Below are positions 17,319-26,649 of a stretch of DNA of 64,000 bases, piece by piece. The notes under the pieces were generated by a model. It was not told the origin of the DNA and made no database searches. It saw only the letters and a program-made list of their open reading frames with translations. The translations under genes and the position numbers were made by a program. The DNA comes from Blastococcus saxobsidens DD2 (GTDB lineage: Bacteria; Actinomycetota; Actinomycetes; Mycobacteriales; Geodermatophilaceae): NCBI RefSeq assembly GCF_000284015.1, contig NC_016943.1:2831541-2895540 (forward strand). Direction: 5' to 3'. Numbering within the stretch: the first letter of the stretch is position 1; every line of letters starts with the position of its first letter.

Positions 17319-18500
17319 TCACCCGATCGCACGGGACCGGCCGGCAACCACGCCGGCCGCCCCGTGAGCCGCCGCGACGGCCACCAGCAGCGCCAGCGGC
17401 GCCGCCCACCCCCCGGTGGCCGAGTACAGGGCACCGACCGCCAGCGGGGCGGCTGCTCCCACGCCGTAGCCGACGAGCTGCGACATGCCCGACAGCCGGC
17501 GGACGACGCCGTCATCGGCCGACCGGAGGACGACCAGGGCGAAGGCGAGTGAGATCCCGGCGCCTTGCGCGACGCCCCCGACGATCACCCACGCCGGCCA
17601 CGCGGCCGGCCAGATCAGGAGGCCCGCGGGCAGCACCCCCCAGGCCAGCGCGACCGCCGCGGCCAGCCCCGTCTGCCCGCGCCACCTGCCCAGCAGCGCG
17701 GGGATCGCCAGCGCACCCGGGATGCCCAGGACCTGGAACGCCGAGGCGGCGAACGCGGCGGTGGCCAGGTCGACCCCCAGATCCTCGGCGAGGAGGCTGG
17801 GCAGCCACGTCGTGACGGCGTAGTACAGCGCCGACTGCATCGCCAGGACCGCCGTGACCGCCCAGGCGACCGGCGACCGCCACACGACCGTCGGCACCCC
17901 GGACGGCGGGATCGCCTCCGGGACGGGAACCGCGGGATCTCGCGGCGGGAAGACCGCCACCCAGCCCACGGCCGCGACCAGCGCGACGACGGCCCAGACG
18001 GCCAGTCCCAGCCGCCATCCGCCGAGCGCGGCGATCGGCGCGGTGAACGCCGCGGTCAGCGCCGCGCCGGCCGCGAGGGCAGCGGTGTAGAGGCCCGTGA
18101 CGATCCCGGCCCGTCGGCCGAACTCGCGCTTGACCACCACGGGCAGGAGCACGTTCCCCACGGTCATCGCCGCGCCGACGAGGAAGGTGCCGGCGAAGAG
18201 CAGCGGCGGACCGCCGAGGACGCGCAGCACCGTTCCGACCGCGACCGTCACCAGCCCCGCGAGCACCGCCGTCCCGGTGCCGAGGCGCTGGCCCAGCCAG
18301 GCGCCGGCCGGCGCCAGTACGGCGAAGCAGAGCACCGGGAGGGTGGTCAGGAGACCGGCCGCCTCCGGCGAGAGGTCGAGGTCCGCGCGGAGCTCCGGGA
18401 GCACCGGGCCGACCGCGGCGATCGCGCCGCGCAGGTTGAGCGCGGCGAGCAGCACCGCGGCGAGGCGGGCGGCGTCGCTGCGCAGGTGCGGACGGCTCAT
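17319..18500 (-). CDS. MFS transporter of the CynX/NimT type
   Basis: A 393-residue membrane protein with about 12 transmembrane segments. The opening AALNLRGAIAAVGPVLPELRADLDLSPEAAGLLTTLPVLCF is the signature of the cyanate/nitroimidazole (CynX/NimT) branch of the major facilitator superfamily. Other segments include VGNVLLPVVVKREFGRRAGIVTGLY, typical of that branch. The substrate is unknown; relatives are annotated for cyanate and nitroimidazoles. The ATG at 18500 gives a family-like start; a GTG at 18536 would add 12 residues (VPHARPPTTSGG). Both have weak ribosome sites. Confidence 0.85.
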   Translation of the reverse strand: MSRPHLRSDAARLAAVLLAALNLRGAIAAVGPVLPELRADLDLSPEAAGLLTTLPVLCFAVLAPAGAWLGQRLGTGTAVLAGLVTVAVGTVLRVLGGPPLLFAGTFLVGAAMTVGNVLLPVVVKREFGRRAGIVTGLYTAALAAGAALTAAFTAPIAALGGWRLGLAVWAVVALVAAVGWVAVFPPRDPAVPVPEAIPPSGVPTVVWRSPVAWAVTAVLAMQSALYYAVTTWLPSLLAEDLGVDLATAAFAASAFQVLGIPGALAIPALLGRWRGQTGLAAAVALAWGVLPAGLLIWPAAWPAWVIVGGVAQGAGISLAFALVVLRSADDGVVRRLSGMSQLVGYGVGAAAPLAVGALYSATGGWAAPLALLVAVAAAHGAAGVVAGRSRAIG

Positions 18501-18700
18501 CCCGCCGGACGTGGTGGGTGGCCTCGCATGCGGCACCGGCCCACCCGGCTCGCCGTCCAGCCCATGAGGATCTCCGCCTCCCGTCCGAGTGCCGACAGGC
18601 TATCGACGGCCGGCTGCGACCGGGCCGACGCCCCGGCAGAGGTCGGTCACGGTGGCCCGGGACGGACCCGTGACCCCGGTGGCGCCGCTACCGTGACCCG

Positions 18701-19846
18701 GTGCCCATGCCCGGCGTCGCCCGCTTCACGATCTCCGTGCCCGACGAGGACGTCGACGACCTCCGTCGCCGGCTGCGCGCCACCCGCTGGCCGGACCGGC
18801 CCACCGTCGGGGACTGGTCGCAAGGCGTGCCGCTGGAGTACGTGCAGGAGCTGTGCCGGTACTGGGCCGACGACTACGACTGGCCGACCCGGCAGGCCCG
18901 GCTCAACGCGGTCGAGCAGTACACCACCGACCTGAACGGCGTGCCGATCCACGTCCTGCACGCACCGTCCCCCCATCCCGCTGCGCTGCCGCTGGTGCTG
19001 ACCCACGGATGGCCCGGCTCCGTGGCCGAGTTCCTCGACGTCCTCGGCCCGCTGACCGACCCGACCGCACACGGCGGCGATCCCCGGGACGCGTTCACCG
19101 TGGTGGTGCCGTCCCTGCCCGGTTTCGGCTGGAGCGGCAAGCCCACCGAGCCGGGTTGGGGGCTCGAGCGGGTCGCGGACGCCTGGGCCGTGCTGATGTC
19201 CCGGCTGGGCTACGAGCGCTTCGGCGCACAGGGTGGTGACCTGGGCTCCTTCGTGTCCGCCAACCTGGCCGCCCGGCACCCCGACCGCCTGGTGGGCATC
19301 CACCTGAACATGGTGGTCACCCCGCCGCCGGCCGACCAGACCCGGTTCACCGAGCGGGAGGAGCGCGCCCGCCGGGCCGCCGAGCACTTCCGCACCATCG
19401 ACTCCGCCTACAACATGCAGCAGCGCACCCGGCCGCAGACCCTGGCCTACGGGCTGGCCGACTCACCCGCCGCGCAGTGCGCCTGGATCCTGGAGAAGTT
19501 CTGGTCCTGGTCCGACTGCGCCGGCGACCCGGTCTCCGCCCTCGGCGCCGACCGCATCCTCGACCACGTGGCCACCTACTGGCTCACCGACTCGGCCGGC
19601 TCGTCCGCACGGATGTACTGGGAGATGGCGCAGCGCCCGGCGAGCCGCACCCCGACCGTCACGGTCCCCACCGGGGTCTCGCTGTTCCCCCACGAGATCA
19701 TGCAGCCGACCGAGGAGTGGGCCCGCGCCCAGTACCGCGACCTGCGGATGTGGCACGAGCACGACCGGGGAGGCCACTTCGCCGCCATGGAGCAGCCCGA
19801 GGCCCTCGTCCGCGACATCCGGGAGTTCTTCCGCCCGCTGCGCTAG
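18701..19846 (+). CDS. Epoxide hydrolase (alpha/beta hydrolase, EPHX N-terminal type)
   Basis: A 381-residue alpha/beta hydrolase. Residues 5-110 form the epoxide hydrolase N-terminal domain (FTISVPDEDVDDLRRRLRATRWPD ... YWADDYDWPTRQARLNAV). The core has LVLTHGWPGSVAEFLDVLGPLTD (HGWP oxyanion loop), VVPSLPGFGWSGKP, and the nucleophile elbow FGAQGGDLGSFVSANLAARHPD with catalytic Asp in GGDLG. The C-terminal catalytic His is in HDRGGHFAAMEQPE. The enzyme opens epoxides to diols, either for detoxification or catabolism. The GTG start at 18701 has no ribosome site; a TACCGT -10 hexamer ends six bases before it, which suggests a leaderless transcript. ATG 18707 is an alternative. Confidence 0.92.
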   Translation: MPMPGVARFTISVPDEDVDDLRRRLRATRWPDRPTVGDWSQGVPLEYVQELCRYWADDYDWPTRQARLNAVEQYTTDLNGVPIHVLHAPSPHPAALPLVLTHGWPGSVAEFLDVLGPLTDPTAHGGDPRDAFTVVVPSLPGFGWSGKPTEPGWGLERVADAWAVLMSRLGYERFGAQGGDLGSFVSANLAARHPDRLVGIHLNMVVTPPPADQTRFTEREERARRAAEHFRTIDSAYNMQQRTRPQTLAYGLADSPAAQCAWILEKFWSWSDCAGDPVSALGADRILDHVATYWLTDSAGSSARMYWEMAQRPASRTPTVTVPTGVSLFPHEIMQPTEEWARAQYRDLRMWHEHDRGGHFAAMEQPEALVRDIREFFRPLR

Positions 19847-20097
19847 CCCGCGGGCGGATCGCCGCGCGGACCTTCCCCCCGACGTCGGGGACTCCGGGGA
19901 GCGGACGGCGGACGGTGCGCGGCGGGAGACCGGCAGGCGGCACCCCGGGCCGCGGGCCCGGTCGGCGGACAGCTGACGCGCCGGCAGTCCCGGGGCGGTG
20001 CGCAGCAGCTGGAGCCAGGCCGCCCCGCGCTGGGTGTCTGCCCCAGCGGATGTCCTCGTGCGGGCGACCCGGACAGGCGCCGGTGCCGGCGACGACC
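19847..20097. other. Convergent intergenic region, nothing recognised
   Basis: Some 250 bases of GC-rich sequence between the epoxide hydrolase stop and the hairpin at 20098. I see no convincing coding frame, RNA gene or repeat. Scattered short GC dyads are not more than expected for the composition. Confidence 0.4.
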
Positions 20098-20128
20098 GGA
20101 GGCCCCGCGGGTTGCCCGCGGGGCCTCC
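20098..20128. terminator. Bidirectional hairpin terminator
   Basis: GGAGGCCCCGCGGG (20098-20111) and its perfect complement (20115-20128) form a 14-bp stem over a TTG loop. A GACGAC/GTCGTC pair extends the stem with one bulged base. It lies between the convergent epoxide hydrolase and MFS genes, 11 bases from the latter's stop. Confidence 0.8.
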
Positions 20129-20139
20129 GTCGTCCGGGG

Positions 20140-21399
20140 TCAGTGCGCGGCGAGCGCGGGGTCGGCAGCCTGGCGGGGTCGGATCGCCCGGACGCCGGCG
20201 GCGGCCGCGAGGCTGAGGACGCCCAGGACCACGAGCGCCGAACCCAGGCTTCCGATGGCACCGGTGAGCGCCAGGACGACCAGCGGGCAGACGAACTGGC
20301 CGATGAACAGCGCCGAGGTCCACACGCCGGTGCCGCGGCCGCGCTGCTCGAAGTTCAGCGAGCTGAGCGCCCAGGTGAGCAGCGCGGGCAGCAGGAGCCC
20401 GTTGCCGAACCCGGTGACGACCGAGAAGACGATGACCACCGGCAGGGCCGATGCCAGCCCCATCCCGAGGATGCCGACCCCGGAGACGGCGAAGGCCACC
20501 GGGACGAGCACCGCCGGGCCCAGCCGGGCGAGGCGGCCGAAGAGGAAGGCGCCGACGGCGGTGCCGAGGGAGGCGATGGCGCTGGCGAGCCCGATGGTGG
20601 CCGTCGACTCCACGCCGATGCTGTCGAGCGTGAAGGACAGCTGGACGATCAGGACGTAGAAGACCAGACCGCCGAGCAGCGTCACCCCGACCGGCGCACC
20701 GAGCTGCCGCCACGGCAGCGGCGGGAGCTTCTCGGTCCGTGCCGCCGCCTGCGCCCGCGGGGCGGGCTGCCAGATGAACCTCGCGGCCGCGATCGCCAGC
20801 GGGATGCTGACGGCGTACAGCCAGAACGGCGTCCGCCAGTCGGCGGCGCCCAGGGCACCGCCGAGACCGAAGAAGAGGGTGGCGGCGACGGTGGTGTAGA
20901 CGACCTGCAGGCCGAAGTAGCGCTCCCGCTCGGACCCGTGGAAGTAGTCGGCGAGCAGGGTGGTGCAGCAGGTCATGATCGCGGCCTCGGTGAGCCCCAG
21001 CAGCACCCGGGAGGCCACGATCAGCTCCAGCGACGGCAGCCACAGGGGCGCGGTGCCGACGACGGCGTACACCACCAGCGCGCCGACGAGCAGCCGCTTG
21101 CGGCCGACCCGGTCGACGATCCGACCGGCGATCATGGCGGTCAGGCCGATGACCAGCGCCGGGGCCGTCAGGACGATCGGCGTGAGCGCCGCCACCCCCG
21201 GCGTGCCCGCGAAGGCCTCCTCGATGCGGGGCAGCACCGGCGCGAGGAGCACCGCGCCGAGCACGGCCAGGCAGCTGGACAGGAGCAGGACCACGGCCTG
21301 CGGGCGGCCGGCGGGCCGACCGGTCACCGGGTCGACGGCGACCTCCCCGACGGTGGGCTCCTCGGGGAGCCGCTCGGGGCTCACGACGGACTCGGACAC
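20140..21399 (-). CDS. MFS transporter, probably importing the substrate of the adjacent operon
   Basis: A 419-residue polytopic protein with the major facilitator plan: LLLSSCLAVLGAVLLAPVLPRIEEAF in TM1, the loop 2-3 motif MIAGRIVDRVGRKRLLVGALV, ASRVLLGLTEAAIMTCCTTLLADYF in TM4-5, and a second half with FGRLARLGPAVLVPVAFAVSG. Aromatic acid and drug transporters both look like this. The GTG start at 21399 has GGAG seven bases upstream; an upstream ATG at 21444 would add 15 residues but lacks a ribosome site. The gene lies 84 bases after the LysR gene on the same strand, divergent from the five-gene catabolic operon, so import of that operon's substrate is the simplest role. Confidence 0.87.
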   Translation of the reverse strand: MSESVVSPERLPEEPTVGEVAVDPVTGRPAGRPQAVVLLLSSCLAVLGAVLLAPVLPRIEEAFAGTPGVAALTPIVLTAPALVIGLTAMIAGRIVDRVGRKRLLVGALVVYAVVGTAPLWLPSLELIVASRVLLGLTEAAIMTCCTTLLADYFHGSERERYFGLQVVYTTVAATLFFGLGGALGAADWRTPFWLYAVSIPLAIAAARFIWQPAPRAQAAARTEKLPPLPWRQLGAPVGVTLLGGLVFYVLIVQLSFTLDSIGVESTATIGLASAIASLGTAVGAFLFGRLARLGPAVLVPVAFAVSGVGILGMGLASALPVVIVFSVVTGFGNGLLLPALLTWALSSLNFEQRGRGTGVWTSALFIGQFVCPLVVLALTGAIGSLGSALVVLGVLSLAAAAGVRAIRPRQAADPALAAH

Positions 21400-21483
21400 G
21401 GGATCTCCAGGTGGTTCGGCACCGATACCGGTGATCGGCGTCACTGGCGAGGAAGTGTCAGCACTCCGGGAGCCGTGCGGAAA

Positions 21484-22446
21484 TCACTTTTGCTGACCCG
21501 GGTCATCGACCAGGTCGATGGGCGCCGCCGCCGGGTCGCCGACGGCCTGCTCGGTGGCCCGCACGACGAGGTCGCGCAGCCAGACGTGCTCGGGGTCGTC
21601 CTGGTAGACCGGGTGCCACCACATCGCCTCCACCAGCGGGCCCGCCGCGAACGGCGTGGCCAGCGCGCGGACGCCGGTGTTGAGCGGCAGCAGGTCGACC
21701 AGCCGGCGCTGCAGCAGCGCGATGCGGTCGGAGCCGGCGACGAGCGCGGGGACGGTCAGGAAGCTTTCGGTGACCACCTGCACCCGCGGCTCGATACCCA
21801 GCATCCGCATCTGCCGCGCAGCGGGCGTGGACGCCGTCGGGCCGTGGTAGGTGACCACCCAGGGCAGCGTCTCCAGGTGCTCCACGGTGAGCTCGCCGTC
21901 GACCTGGGCGTTGTCGGCGGCGACGACGCAGACCCATTCGTCGCGGTACAGGTCGCGGTGCGGCAGGTCGGCGACGAAGCCGTGCGGCAGCACCAGCAGG
22001 TCGGTGCTCAGCAGCACCTGGTCGGCCCGGTCGACGAACGACGGCGTGTTCGCCGAGAACCGCAACCGCGCACCGGGAGCCTCCTCGGCCAGCAGGGTCG
22101 CGAGGGTGTCGCCGAGCACCGCCACGCCGTAGTCGCTGACCAGCAGGGAGAACTCCCGGGTCGAGGACGCCGGCTCGAACTCCGGCTGGGCGGTGAACAC
22201 CCGCTCCACGCCGGTGAGTGCGATCCGGGCCAGCTCCTTGAGCTGGGCCGCCAGCGGGGTGAGCCGGTAGTCGTTGCCCACCCGGGTGAGCAGTTCGTCG
22301 CCGAAGTGCCGGCGCAGCCGGGCCAGCGACGCCGACAGCGCCGGCTGGGACAGGCCCATCTGCGCGGCGGCCCGCGTGACGCTGCGCTGCTGCAGGAGGG
22401 CGTCGAGGGACACCAGCAGGTTGAGGTCCAGGCTGGCGAGGTTCAT
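21484..22446 (-). CDS. LysR-family transcriptional regulator (NodD/NahR-like)
   Basis: A 320-residue LysR-type regulator. The N-terminal helix-turn-helix is MNLASLDLNLLVSLDALLQQRSVTRAAAQMGLSQPALSASLARLRRHF, of the NodD/NahR-like subgroup that often senses aromatic inducers. The effector domain follows from about residue 90 (REFSLLVSDYGVAVLGDTL ... LVLPHGFVADLPHRDLYRDEWVCVVAADN). It is divergent from the cyclase/monooxygenase/dioxygenase operon, with 109 bases between starts; a CTGATG/CATCAG dyad lies in that gap. It most likely activates the operon when the substrate or an intermediate is present. Confidence 0.93.
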   Translation of the reverse strand: MNLASLDLNLLVSLDALLQQRSVTRAAAQMGLSQPALSASLARLRRHFGDELLTRVGNDYRLTPLAAQLKELARIALTGVERVFTAQPEFEPASSTREFSLLVSDYGVAVLGDTLATLLAEEAPGARLRFSANTPSFVDRADQVLLSTDLLVLPHGFVADLPHRDLYRDEWVCVVAADNAQVDGELTVEHLETLPWVVTYHGPTASTPAARQMRMLGIEPRVQVVTESFLTVPALVAGSDRIALLQRRLVDLLPLNTGVRALATPFAAGPLVEAMWWHPVYQDDPEHVWLRDLVVRATEQAVGDPAAAPIDLVDDPGQQK

Positions 22447-22467
22447 CCGGGCACCGTATAGACGGCG

Positions 22468-22484
22468 CTGATGCCTGTCATCAG
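22468..22484. promoter_or_regulatory. CTGATG-N5-CATCAG dyad, candidate LysR operator
   Basis: CTGATG (22468-22473) and CATCAG (22479-22484) form a perfect inverted repeat in the 109-base divergent gap, 21 bases before the LysR ATG. Position and symmetry suit a LysR recognition site. Confidence 0.5.
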
Positions 22485-22555
22485 ACATCTCGTCTTCCCG
22501 GGTGAGGCGCCCGTCCCGCAGCGTGATGCCCGTCGCACTCACGAAGGGACCCGAC

Positions 22556-23548
22556 GTGCTCACGCCCGACCAGCTGGACCCGACCGACCCGGAGGGCGCC
22601 ATCGCCGCCGCCGCGCAGCGGTGCTCGAACTGGGGCCGCTGGGGCGCCGACGACGTGCTGGGCACGCTGAACTTCCTGACCGAGGACAAGCGCGTCGAGG
22701 GCGCCGGGCTGGTCCGTCGCGGGGTGAGCTTCTCGCTGTCCCAGCGCTTCGACATGGACGGCCCGCAGAAGGGCTGGCGCCGGCGCACCAACCCGGTGCA
22801 CACGATGCTCGACACCGGCACCGACGCCGAACGCGGCCAGGGCTTCCCGCACGGCCTGGGCGGCGCCGATGACGTCATCGCCATGCCCCTGCAGGCCTCC
22901 ACCCAGTGGGACGGCCTCGGCCACATCTTCGACCACGGCAACGCCTGGAACGGCCGGCGGGCCGGCGACGTCGTCACCAGCGCCGGCGACTCGGTCACCG
23001 GCATCGAGACCGTGGCCGACCGCATCGCCGGCCGCGGTGTGCTGCTCGACGTCGGCCGGGCGATCGGCACCGACGGCGAACTGCCCGACGGCTTCGCCGT
23101 CACTCCTGCGCACCTGCGGGCCACCATCGAGGCGCAGGGCGACAGCGCCCGCGTCGGCCGCGGCGACCTGCTGCTGGTGCGCACCGGTCAGCTCACCCGC
23201 GCCCGCCGCGACATCGCCGAGGGGCGCGGCTGGGGCGAGTACGCCGGCGGCCCGGCCCCCGGGCTGTCGTTCACCACCGCCGACTGGCTGCACGGCACCG
23301 AGATCGCCGGCATCGCCACCGACACCTGGGGCTTCGAGGTGCGGCCCAACGAGTTCGACGTCGCCTTCCAGCCGCTGCACCAGGTCGCCATCCCGCACAT
23401 CGGCCTGTTCCTCGGCGAGATGTGGGACCTCGACGCCCTGGCGGCCGACTGCGCGGCCGACGGCCGCTACGACTTCTGGCTCACCGCCGCCCCCCTGCCC
23501 GTCACCGGCGCCGTCGGCGCCCCGGTGAATCCGATCGCCGTCAAGTGA
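22556..23548 (+). CDS. Cyclase-family metal-dependent hydrolase (kynurenine formamidase/isatin hydrolase fold)
   Basis: A 330-residue protein of the PF04199 'cyclase' family. Diagnostic stretches are CSNWGRWGADDVLGTLNFLTEDK, VSFSLSQRFDMDGPQKGWRRR, MPLQASTQWDGLGHIFDHGNAWNG (the metal-site region equivalent to HxGTHxDxPxH), RGVLLDVGRAIG and GDLLLVRTGQLTRA. Members include kynurenine formamidase and isatin hydrolase and open amide, lactam or lactone bonds; this longer branch is common beside aromatic monooxygenases. GTG 22556 has AAGGGA six bases upstream; an earlier ATG at 22526 is possible. First gene of a five-gene operon and 24 bases from the next. Confidence 0.85.
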   Translation: MLTPDQLDPTDPEGAIAAAAQRCSNWGRWGADDVLGTLNFLTEDKRVEGAGLVRRGVSFSLSQRFDMDGPQKGWRRRTNPVHTMLDTGTDAERGQGFPHGLGGADDVIAMPLQASTQWDGLGHIFDHGNAWNGRRAGDVVTSAGDSVTGIETVADRIAGRGVLLDVGRAIGTDGELPDGFAVTPAHLRATIEAQGDSARVGRGDLLLVRTGQLTRARRDIAEGRGWGEYAGGPAPGLSFTTADWLHGTEIAGIATDTWGFEVRPNEFDVAFQPLHQVAIPHIGLFLGEMWDLDALAADCAADGRYDFWLTAAPLPVTGAVGAPVNPIAVK

Positions 23549-23572
23549 CCGACCGGACGAAGGAGTCCTGAC

Positions 23573-24703
23573 ATGCCCGCCGCCACCAGCGTGCTCGTGG
23601 TCGGCGCCGGCCTCGCCGGCACCGCCACCGCCATCCGCCTGGCCGAGGCCGGCGTCGCCGTCGACCTCGTGGAGATCAAGCCGGACGTCGCCGCCACCGG
23701 GTCCGGCATCACCCTGCAGGGCAACGCGCTGCGCGAGTTGCGCACCCTCGGGGTCTGGGAGCAGGTGCGTGAGAAGGGCTACGCCTTCGATGTCACCGGC
23801 ATCCGTGCGCCCGACCCGGCCGGCACCGTGGTCGCGGAGATCCCGGACGCCAAGACCGGGGGCCCCGACCTGCCCGCGGTCATGGGCATGCCCCGCCCGG
23901 AGCTGGCCCGGATCCTCTGCGAACGCGCCACCGAGGTCGGGGTGAAGCTCCGGTACGGCACGACGCACACCGCGCTGCGGCAGGACGCCGACGGCGTCGA
24001 CGTCACGTTCGCCGACGGCTCCGCCGGCCGCTACGACCTGGTCGTCGGCGCCGACGGCATCCGCTCCTGGACCCGCCGCGCCCTGGGCATCGACCTGGAG
24101 ACCAGGTCGGTCGGCATGGGCATCTGGCGGGCGTTCGGTCCCCGGCCGGCCAGCGTCACCCGCACCGACCTGTTCTACGGCGGCCCGTCGTTCATCGCCG
24201 GCTACTGCCCCACCGGCGAGGACTCCCTCTACGCCTACATCGTCGAGCCGGCGCAGGACCGGTCGACCCTGAGCCCGGACGAGCAGCTCGCGGTGATGAA
24301 GGAGCTGTCGCAGGCCTACCACGGCCCGTGGGACGAGATCCGCGAGACGCTGACCGACCCCAGCCGGGTCAACTACACCTGGTTCGAGACGCACGTCCTG
24401 CCCGCGCCGTGGAACCGCGGCCGCGCCGTGCTGATCGGCGACGCCGCGCACACCTGCCCGCCCACCATCGCCCAGGGCGGTGCGCAGGCGCTGGAGGACG
24501 CCTACGTCCTCACCGACCTGCTGCTCACCCGCGACGCGCTCGACCAGGAGCTGTGGGACGCCTTCCACGCCCGCCGGTACGAGCGCGCCACCACCGTCGT
24601 CGACGCCTCCAACACGCTCGCGCAGTGGCAGCTCGACCACGTGCAGGGTGACGCGCCCACCCTCTTCCGCCAGATCGCCATGCTCACCAGCCAGCCCGCC
24701 TGA
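23573..24703 (+). CDS. FAD-dependent aromatic monooxygenase (class A flavoprotein)
   Basis: A 376-residue flavoprotein hydroxylase. The FAD fold starts with VLVVGAGLAGTATAIRLAEAGVAVDLVE (residues 7-34), the middle DG motif is YDLVVGADGIRSWTRRALG (about 155-175), and the second FAD motif is GRAVLIGDAAHTCPPTIAQGGAQALEDAYVLTDLL (about 284-318). The layout resembles salicylate hydroxylase and 6-hydroxynicotinate 3-monooxygenase, which hydroxylate an aromatic acid with NAD(P)H, sometimes with decarboxylation. GAAGGAG precedes the ATG. As the second gene of the operon it probably makes the diol that the next gene cleaves. Confidence 0.9.
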   Translation: MPAATSVLVVGAGLAGTATAIRLAEAGVAVDLVEIKPDVAATGSGITLQGNALRELRTLGVWEQVREKGYAFDVTGIRAPDPAGTVVAEIPDAKTGGPDLPAVMGMPRPELARILCERATEVGVKLRYGTTHTALRQDADGVDVTFADGSAGRYDLVVGADGIRSWTRRALGIDLETRSVGMGIWRAFGPRPASVTRTDLFYGGPSFIAGYCPTGEDSLYAYIVEPAQDRSTLSPDEQLAVMKELSQAYHGPWDEIRETLTDPSRVNYTWFETHVLPAPWNRGRAVLIGDAAHTCPPTIAQGGAQALEDAYVLTDLLLTRDALDQELWDAFHARRYERATTVVDASNTLAQWQLDHVQGDAPTLFRQIAMLTSQPA

Positions 24704-24725
24704 CGAAGGACCTCACGGAGAACAG

Positions 24726-25664
24726 ATGACCCAGCGCCTGATCACGCACCTGCGGCACGTCGACCTGGCCGTGCCGGACCACGCCAGGCAGCTCGACTTC
24801 TACACCAACACGTGGGGCCTCACGGCCGAGCACAGCGACTCCGGCCTGACCTTCCTCGCGGCCGAGGGCTCCCCCGAGCAGTACGTCGTCCGGCTGCGTG
24901 AGGCCACCGACAAGCGGATCGACCTGATCTCCTTCGGTGCCGCCACCGCCGCCGACGTCGACACCCTCGCCGGCCAGCTCGCCCGCGACGGCGTCCGGCT
25001 GATCAGCGAGCCCGACACCCTGCAGACCCCGGGCGGCGGCTACGGGTTCCGGTTCTTCGACAACGAGGGCCGCACGGTGGAGGTCAGTTCCGACGTCGCC
25101 GTCCGGCAGCACCGCAGGATCGAGGAGGGCGAGTCGATCCCGGTCCGCCTGTCGCACGTGGTGATCAACTCCGCGGACCCCGAGGGCACCCGCGCCTTCT
25201 ACGAGAAGCACCTCGCGTTCGCCCTGTCGGACACCCTGATGCACCCGCGCATGGGGGAAATGATGTGGTTCATGCGGATCAACGCCTGGCACCACAGCAT
25301 GGCGATCGCCCGCGGTCCGCACCCCTCGCTGCACCACGCGTCGTTCGAGCTGCGCGGCATCGACGAGTACATGCGCGGCACCGGCCGGCTGCTGCGCGCC
25401 GGCGTCGAGAAGATCTGGGGCCCCGGCCGGCACATGGCCGGCAACAACACCTTCAGCTACTTCCTCGACCCGCACGGCAACACCGTCGAGTACACGACGG
25501 AGCTCGAGCTGCTCGACGAGGACACCTGGCACCCGCACGTCTACGACTTCACCAATCCCGAGGTCAGCGACCAGTGGGGCACCGCGAACGCGATGGACGA
25601 GTTCGTCGCGCAGCGCTCGTTCAACGACCCCGACAAGGGTCTCTTCGTCGCTCCCCCGGTCTGA
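24726..25664 (+). CDS. VOC-family extradiol ring-cleavage dioxygenase (two-domain)
   Basis: A 312-residue protein with two vicinal-oxygen-chelate modules, about residues 8-135 and 140-295. The first begins LRHVDLAVPDHARQLDFYTNTWGL. The catalytic second module has LSHVVINSADPEGTRAFYEKHL (His ligand), SLHHASFELRGIDEYM (His ligand) and GNTVEYTTELELL (Glu ligand), the 2-His-1-carboxylate set of type I extradiol dioxygenases. NTFSYFLDPHGNTVEY is a family signature. It would cleave a catechol-like or hydroxylated ring next to the diol using Fe(II) and O2. The ATG has GGAG upstream and the stop overlaps the next gene by one base. Confidence 0.9.
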   Translation: MTQRLITHLRHVDLAVPDHARQLDFYTNTWGLTAEHSDSGLTFLAAEGSPEQYVVRLREATDKRIDLISFGAATAADVDTLAGQLARDGVRLISEPDTLQTPGGGYGFRFFDNEGRTVEVSSDVAVRQHRRIEEGESIPVRLSHVVINSADPEGTRAFYEKHLAFALSDTLMHPRMGEMMWFMRINAWHHSMAIARGPHPSLHHASFELRGIDEYMRGTGRLLRAGVEKIWGPGRHMAGNNTFSYFLDPHGNTVEYTTELELLDEDTWHPHVYDFTNPEVSDQWGTANAMDEFVAQRSFNDPDKGLFVAPPV

Positions 25665-26632
25665 TGCGGTTCGCCACCTGGGAGGCCGGAGGCCACGTGC
25701 AGGCCGGTGTGCTCAGCGCCGCCGGCCTGCACGCTATCCCCGACGGCCGCAGCGTCCTGGAGCTCGTCCGCGCCGGGCTGCCCGCCGCGCTGGAGGCCGG
25801 CAACGCGGCGCTGGAGGGGCCCGCCGTGCCGGTGGAGTCGGTCCGCCTGCTGCCCCCGCTCGACGCCCCCACCGTCCGGGACTTCGTCGCGTTCGAGGAG
25901 CACGTCGAGGGCGTGGTGAAGAGCGTCGGGGACGGCGCGGGCGTGGTGCCCGAGTGGTACGAGGCGCCGACCTTCTACTTCACCAACCCCTACGCGCTGG
26001 TCGGGGCGCACGACGACGTCGCCGTGCCGCCGGGCTCGCAGATGCTGGACTTCGAGCTAGAGGTCGCCGTCGTCGTCGGGAGGGACGGCGCCTCGCTGAC
26101 GCCCGAGCAGGCCCGCGAGCACGTCTTCGGCTACACCGTGTTCAACGACTGGTCGGCCCGCGATCTCCAGCGCCGCGAGATGAAGGTCAACCTCGGCCCG
26201 GCGAAGGGCAAGGACTCGGCGACGACGCTGGGGCCGTGGCTGGTCACCGCCGACGAGCTGGAGCCCTACCGGGACGACGACGGTTTCCTCGCCCTCGACC
26301 TGCGGGTCGCGGTGAACGGGCGCGAGATCGGCCAGGACCTGCTCTCCAACATGGGCTGGCCGTTCGAGGACCTCATCTCCTACGCGTCGCGCGGGACCTG
26401 GGTGCGCGCGGGCGACGTGCTGGGGTCGGGCACCTGCGGCAACGGCGGCTGCCTGGCCGAGCTGTGGGGACGGCACCGCGCCGCCGCTCCCCCGCCGCTG
26501 CAGCCCGGCGACGTCGTCGAGATGACCGTCGAGGGCATCGGCACGATCCGCAACCGCGTCGTCCCCGGCCTGGACCTGCCGCCCGTGGCACCCGCACGTC
26601 CCCGGCCTCGCGCCCGCACGCGCACCCCCTGA
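25664..26632 (+). CDS. Fumarylacetoacetate hydrolase (FAH) family protein
   Basis: A 322-residue protein. The C-terminal FAH domain has VRDFVAFEEHVEGVVKS, FYFTNPYALVGAHDDVAVPPGSQMLDFELEVAVVVGRDG with the metal-binding Glu pair, the core FGYTVFNDWSARDLQRREMKVNLGPAKGKD, and the closing VLGSGTCGNGGCLAELWG. FAH members hydrolyse C-C bonds of 1,3-dicarbonyls or act as hydratases, decarboxylases and isomerases on ring-cleavage products (HpaG, HpcE and relatives). ATG 25664 overlaps the dioxygenase stop (TGATG), so the two are co-translated. The last 20 residues are Pro/Arg-rich, probably a tail. It is 17 bases from the next gene. Confidence 0.9.
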   Translation: MRFATWEAGGHVQAGVLSAAGLHAIPDGRSVLELVRAGLPAALEAGNAALEGPAVPVESVRLLPPLDAPTVRDFVAFEEHVEGVVKSVGDGAGVVPEWYEAPTFYFTNPYALVGAHDDVAVPPGSQMLDFELEVAVVVGRDGASLTPEQAREHVFGYTVFNDWSARDLQRREMKVNLGPAKGKDSATTLGPWLVTADELEPYRDDDGFLALDLRVAVNGREIGQDLLSNMGWPFEDLISYASRGTWVRAGDVLGSGTCGNGGCLAELWGRHRAAAPPPLQPGDVVEMTVEGIGTIRNRVVPGLDLPPVAPARPRPRARTRTP

Positions 26633-26649
26633 TCGAAAGAGGAACCGCA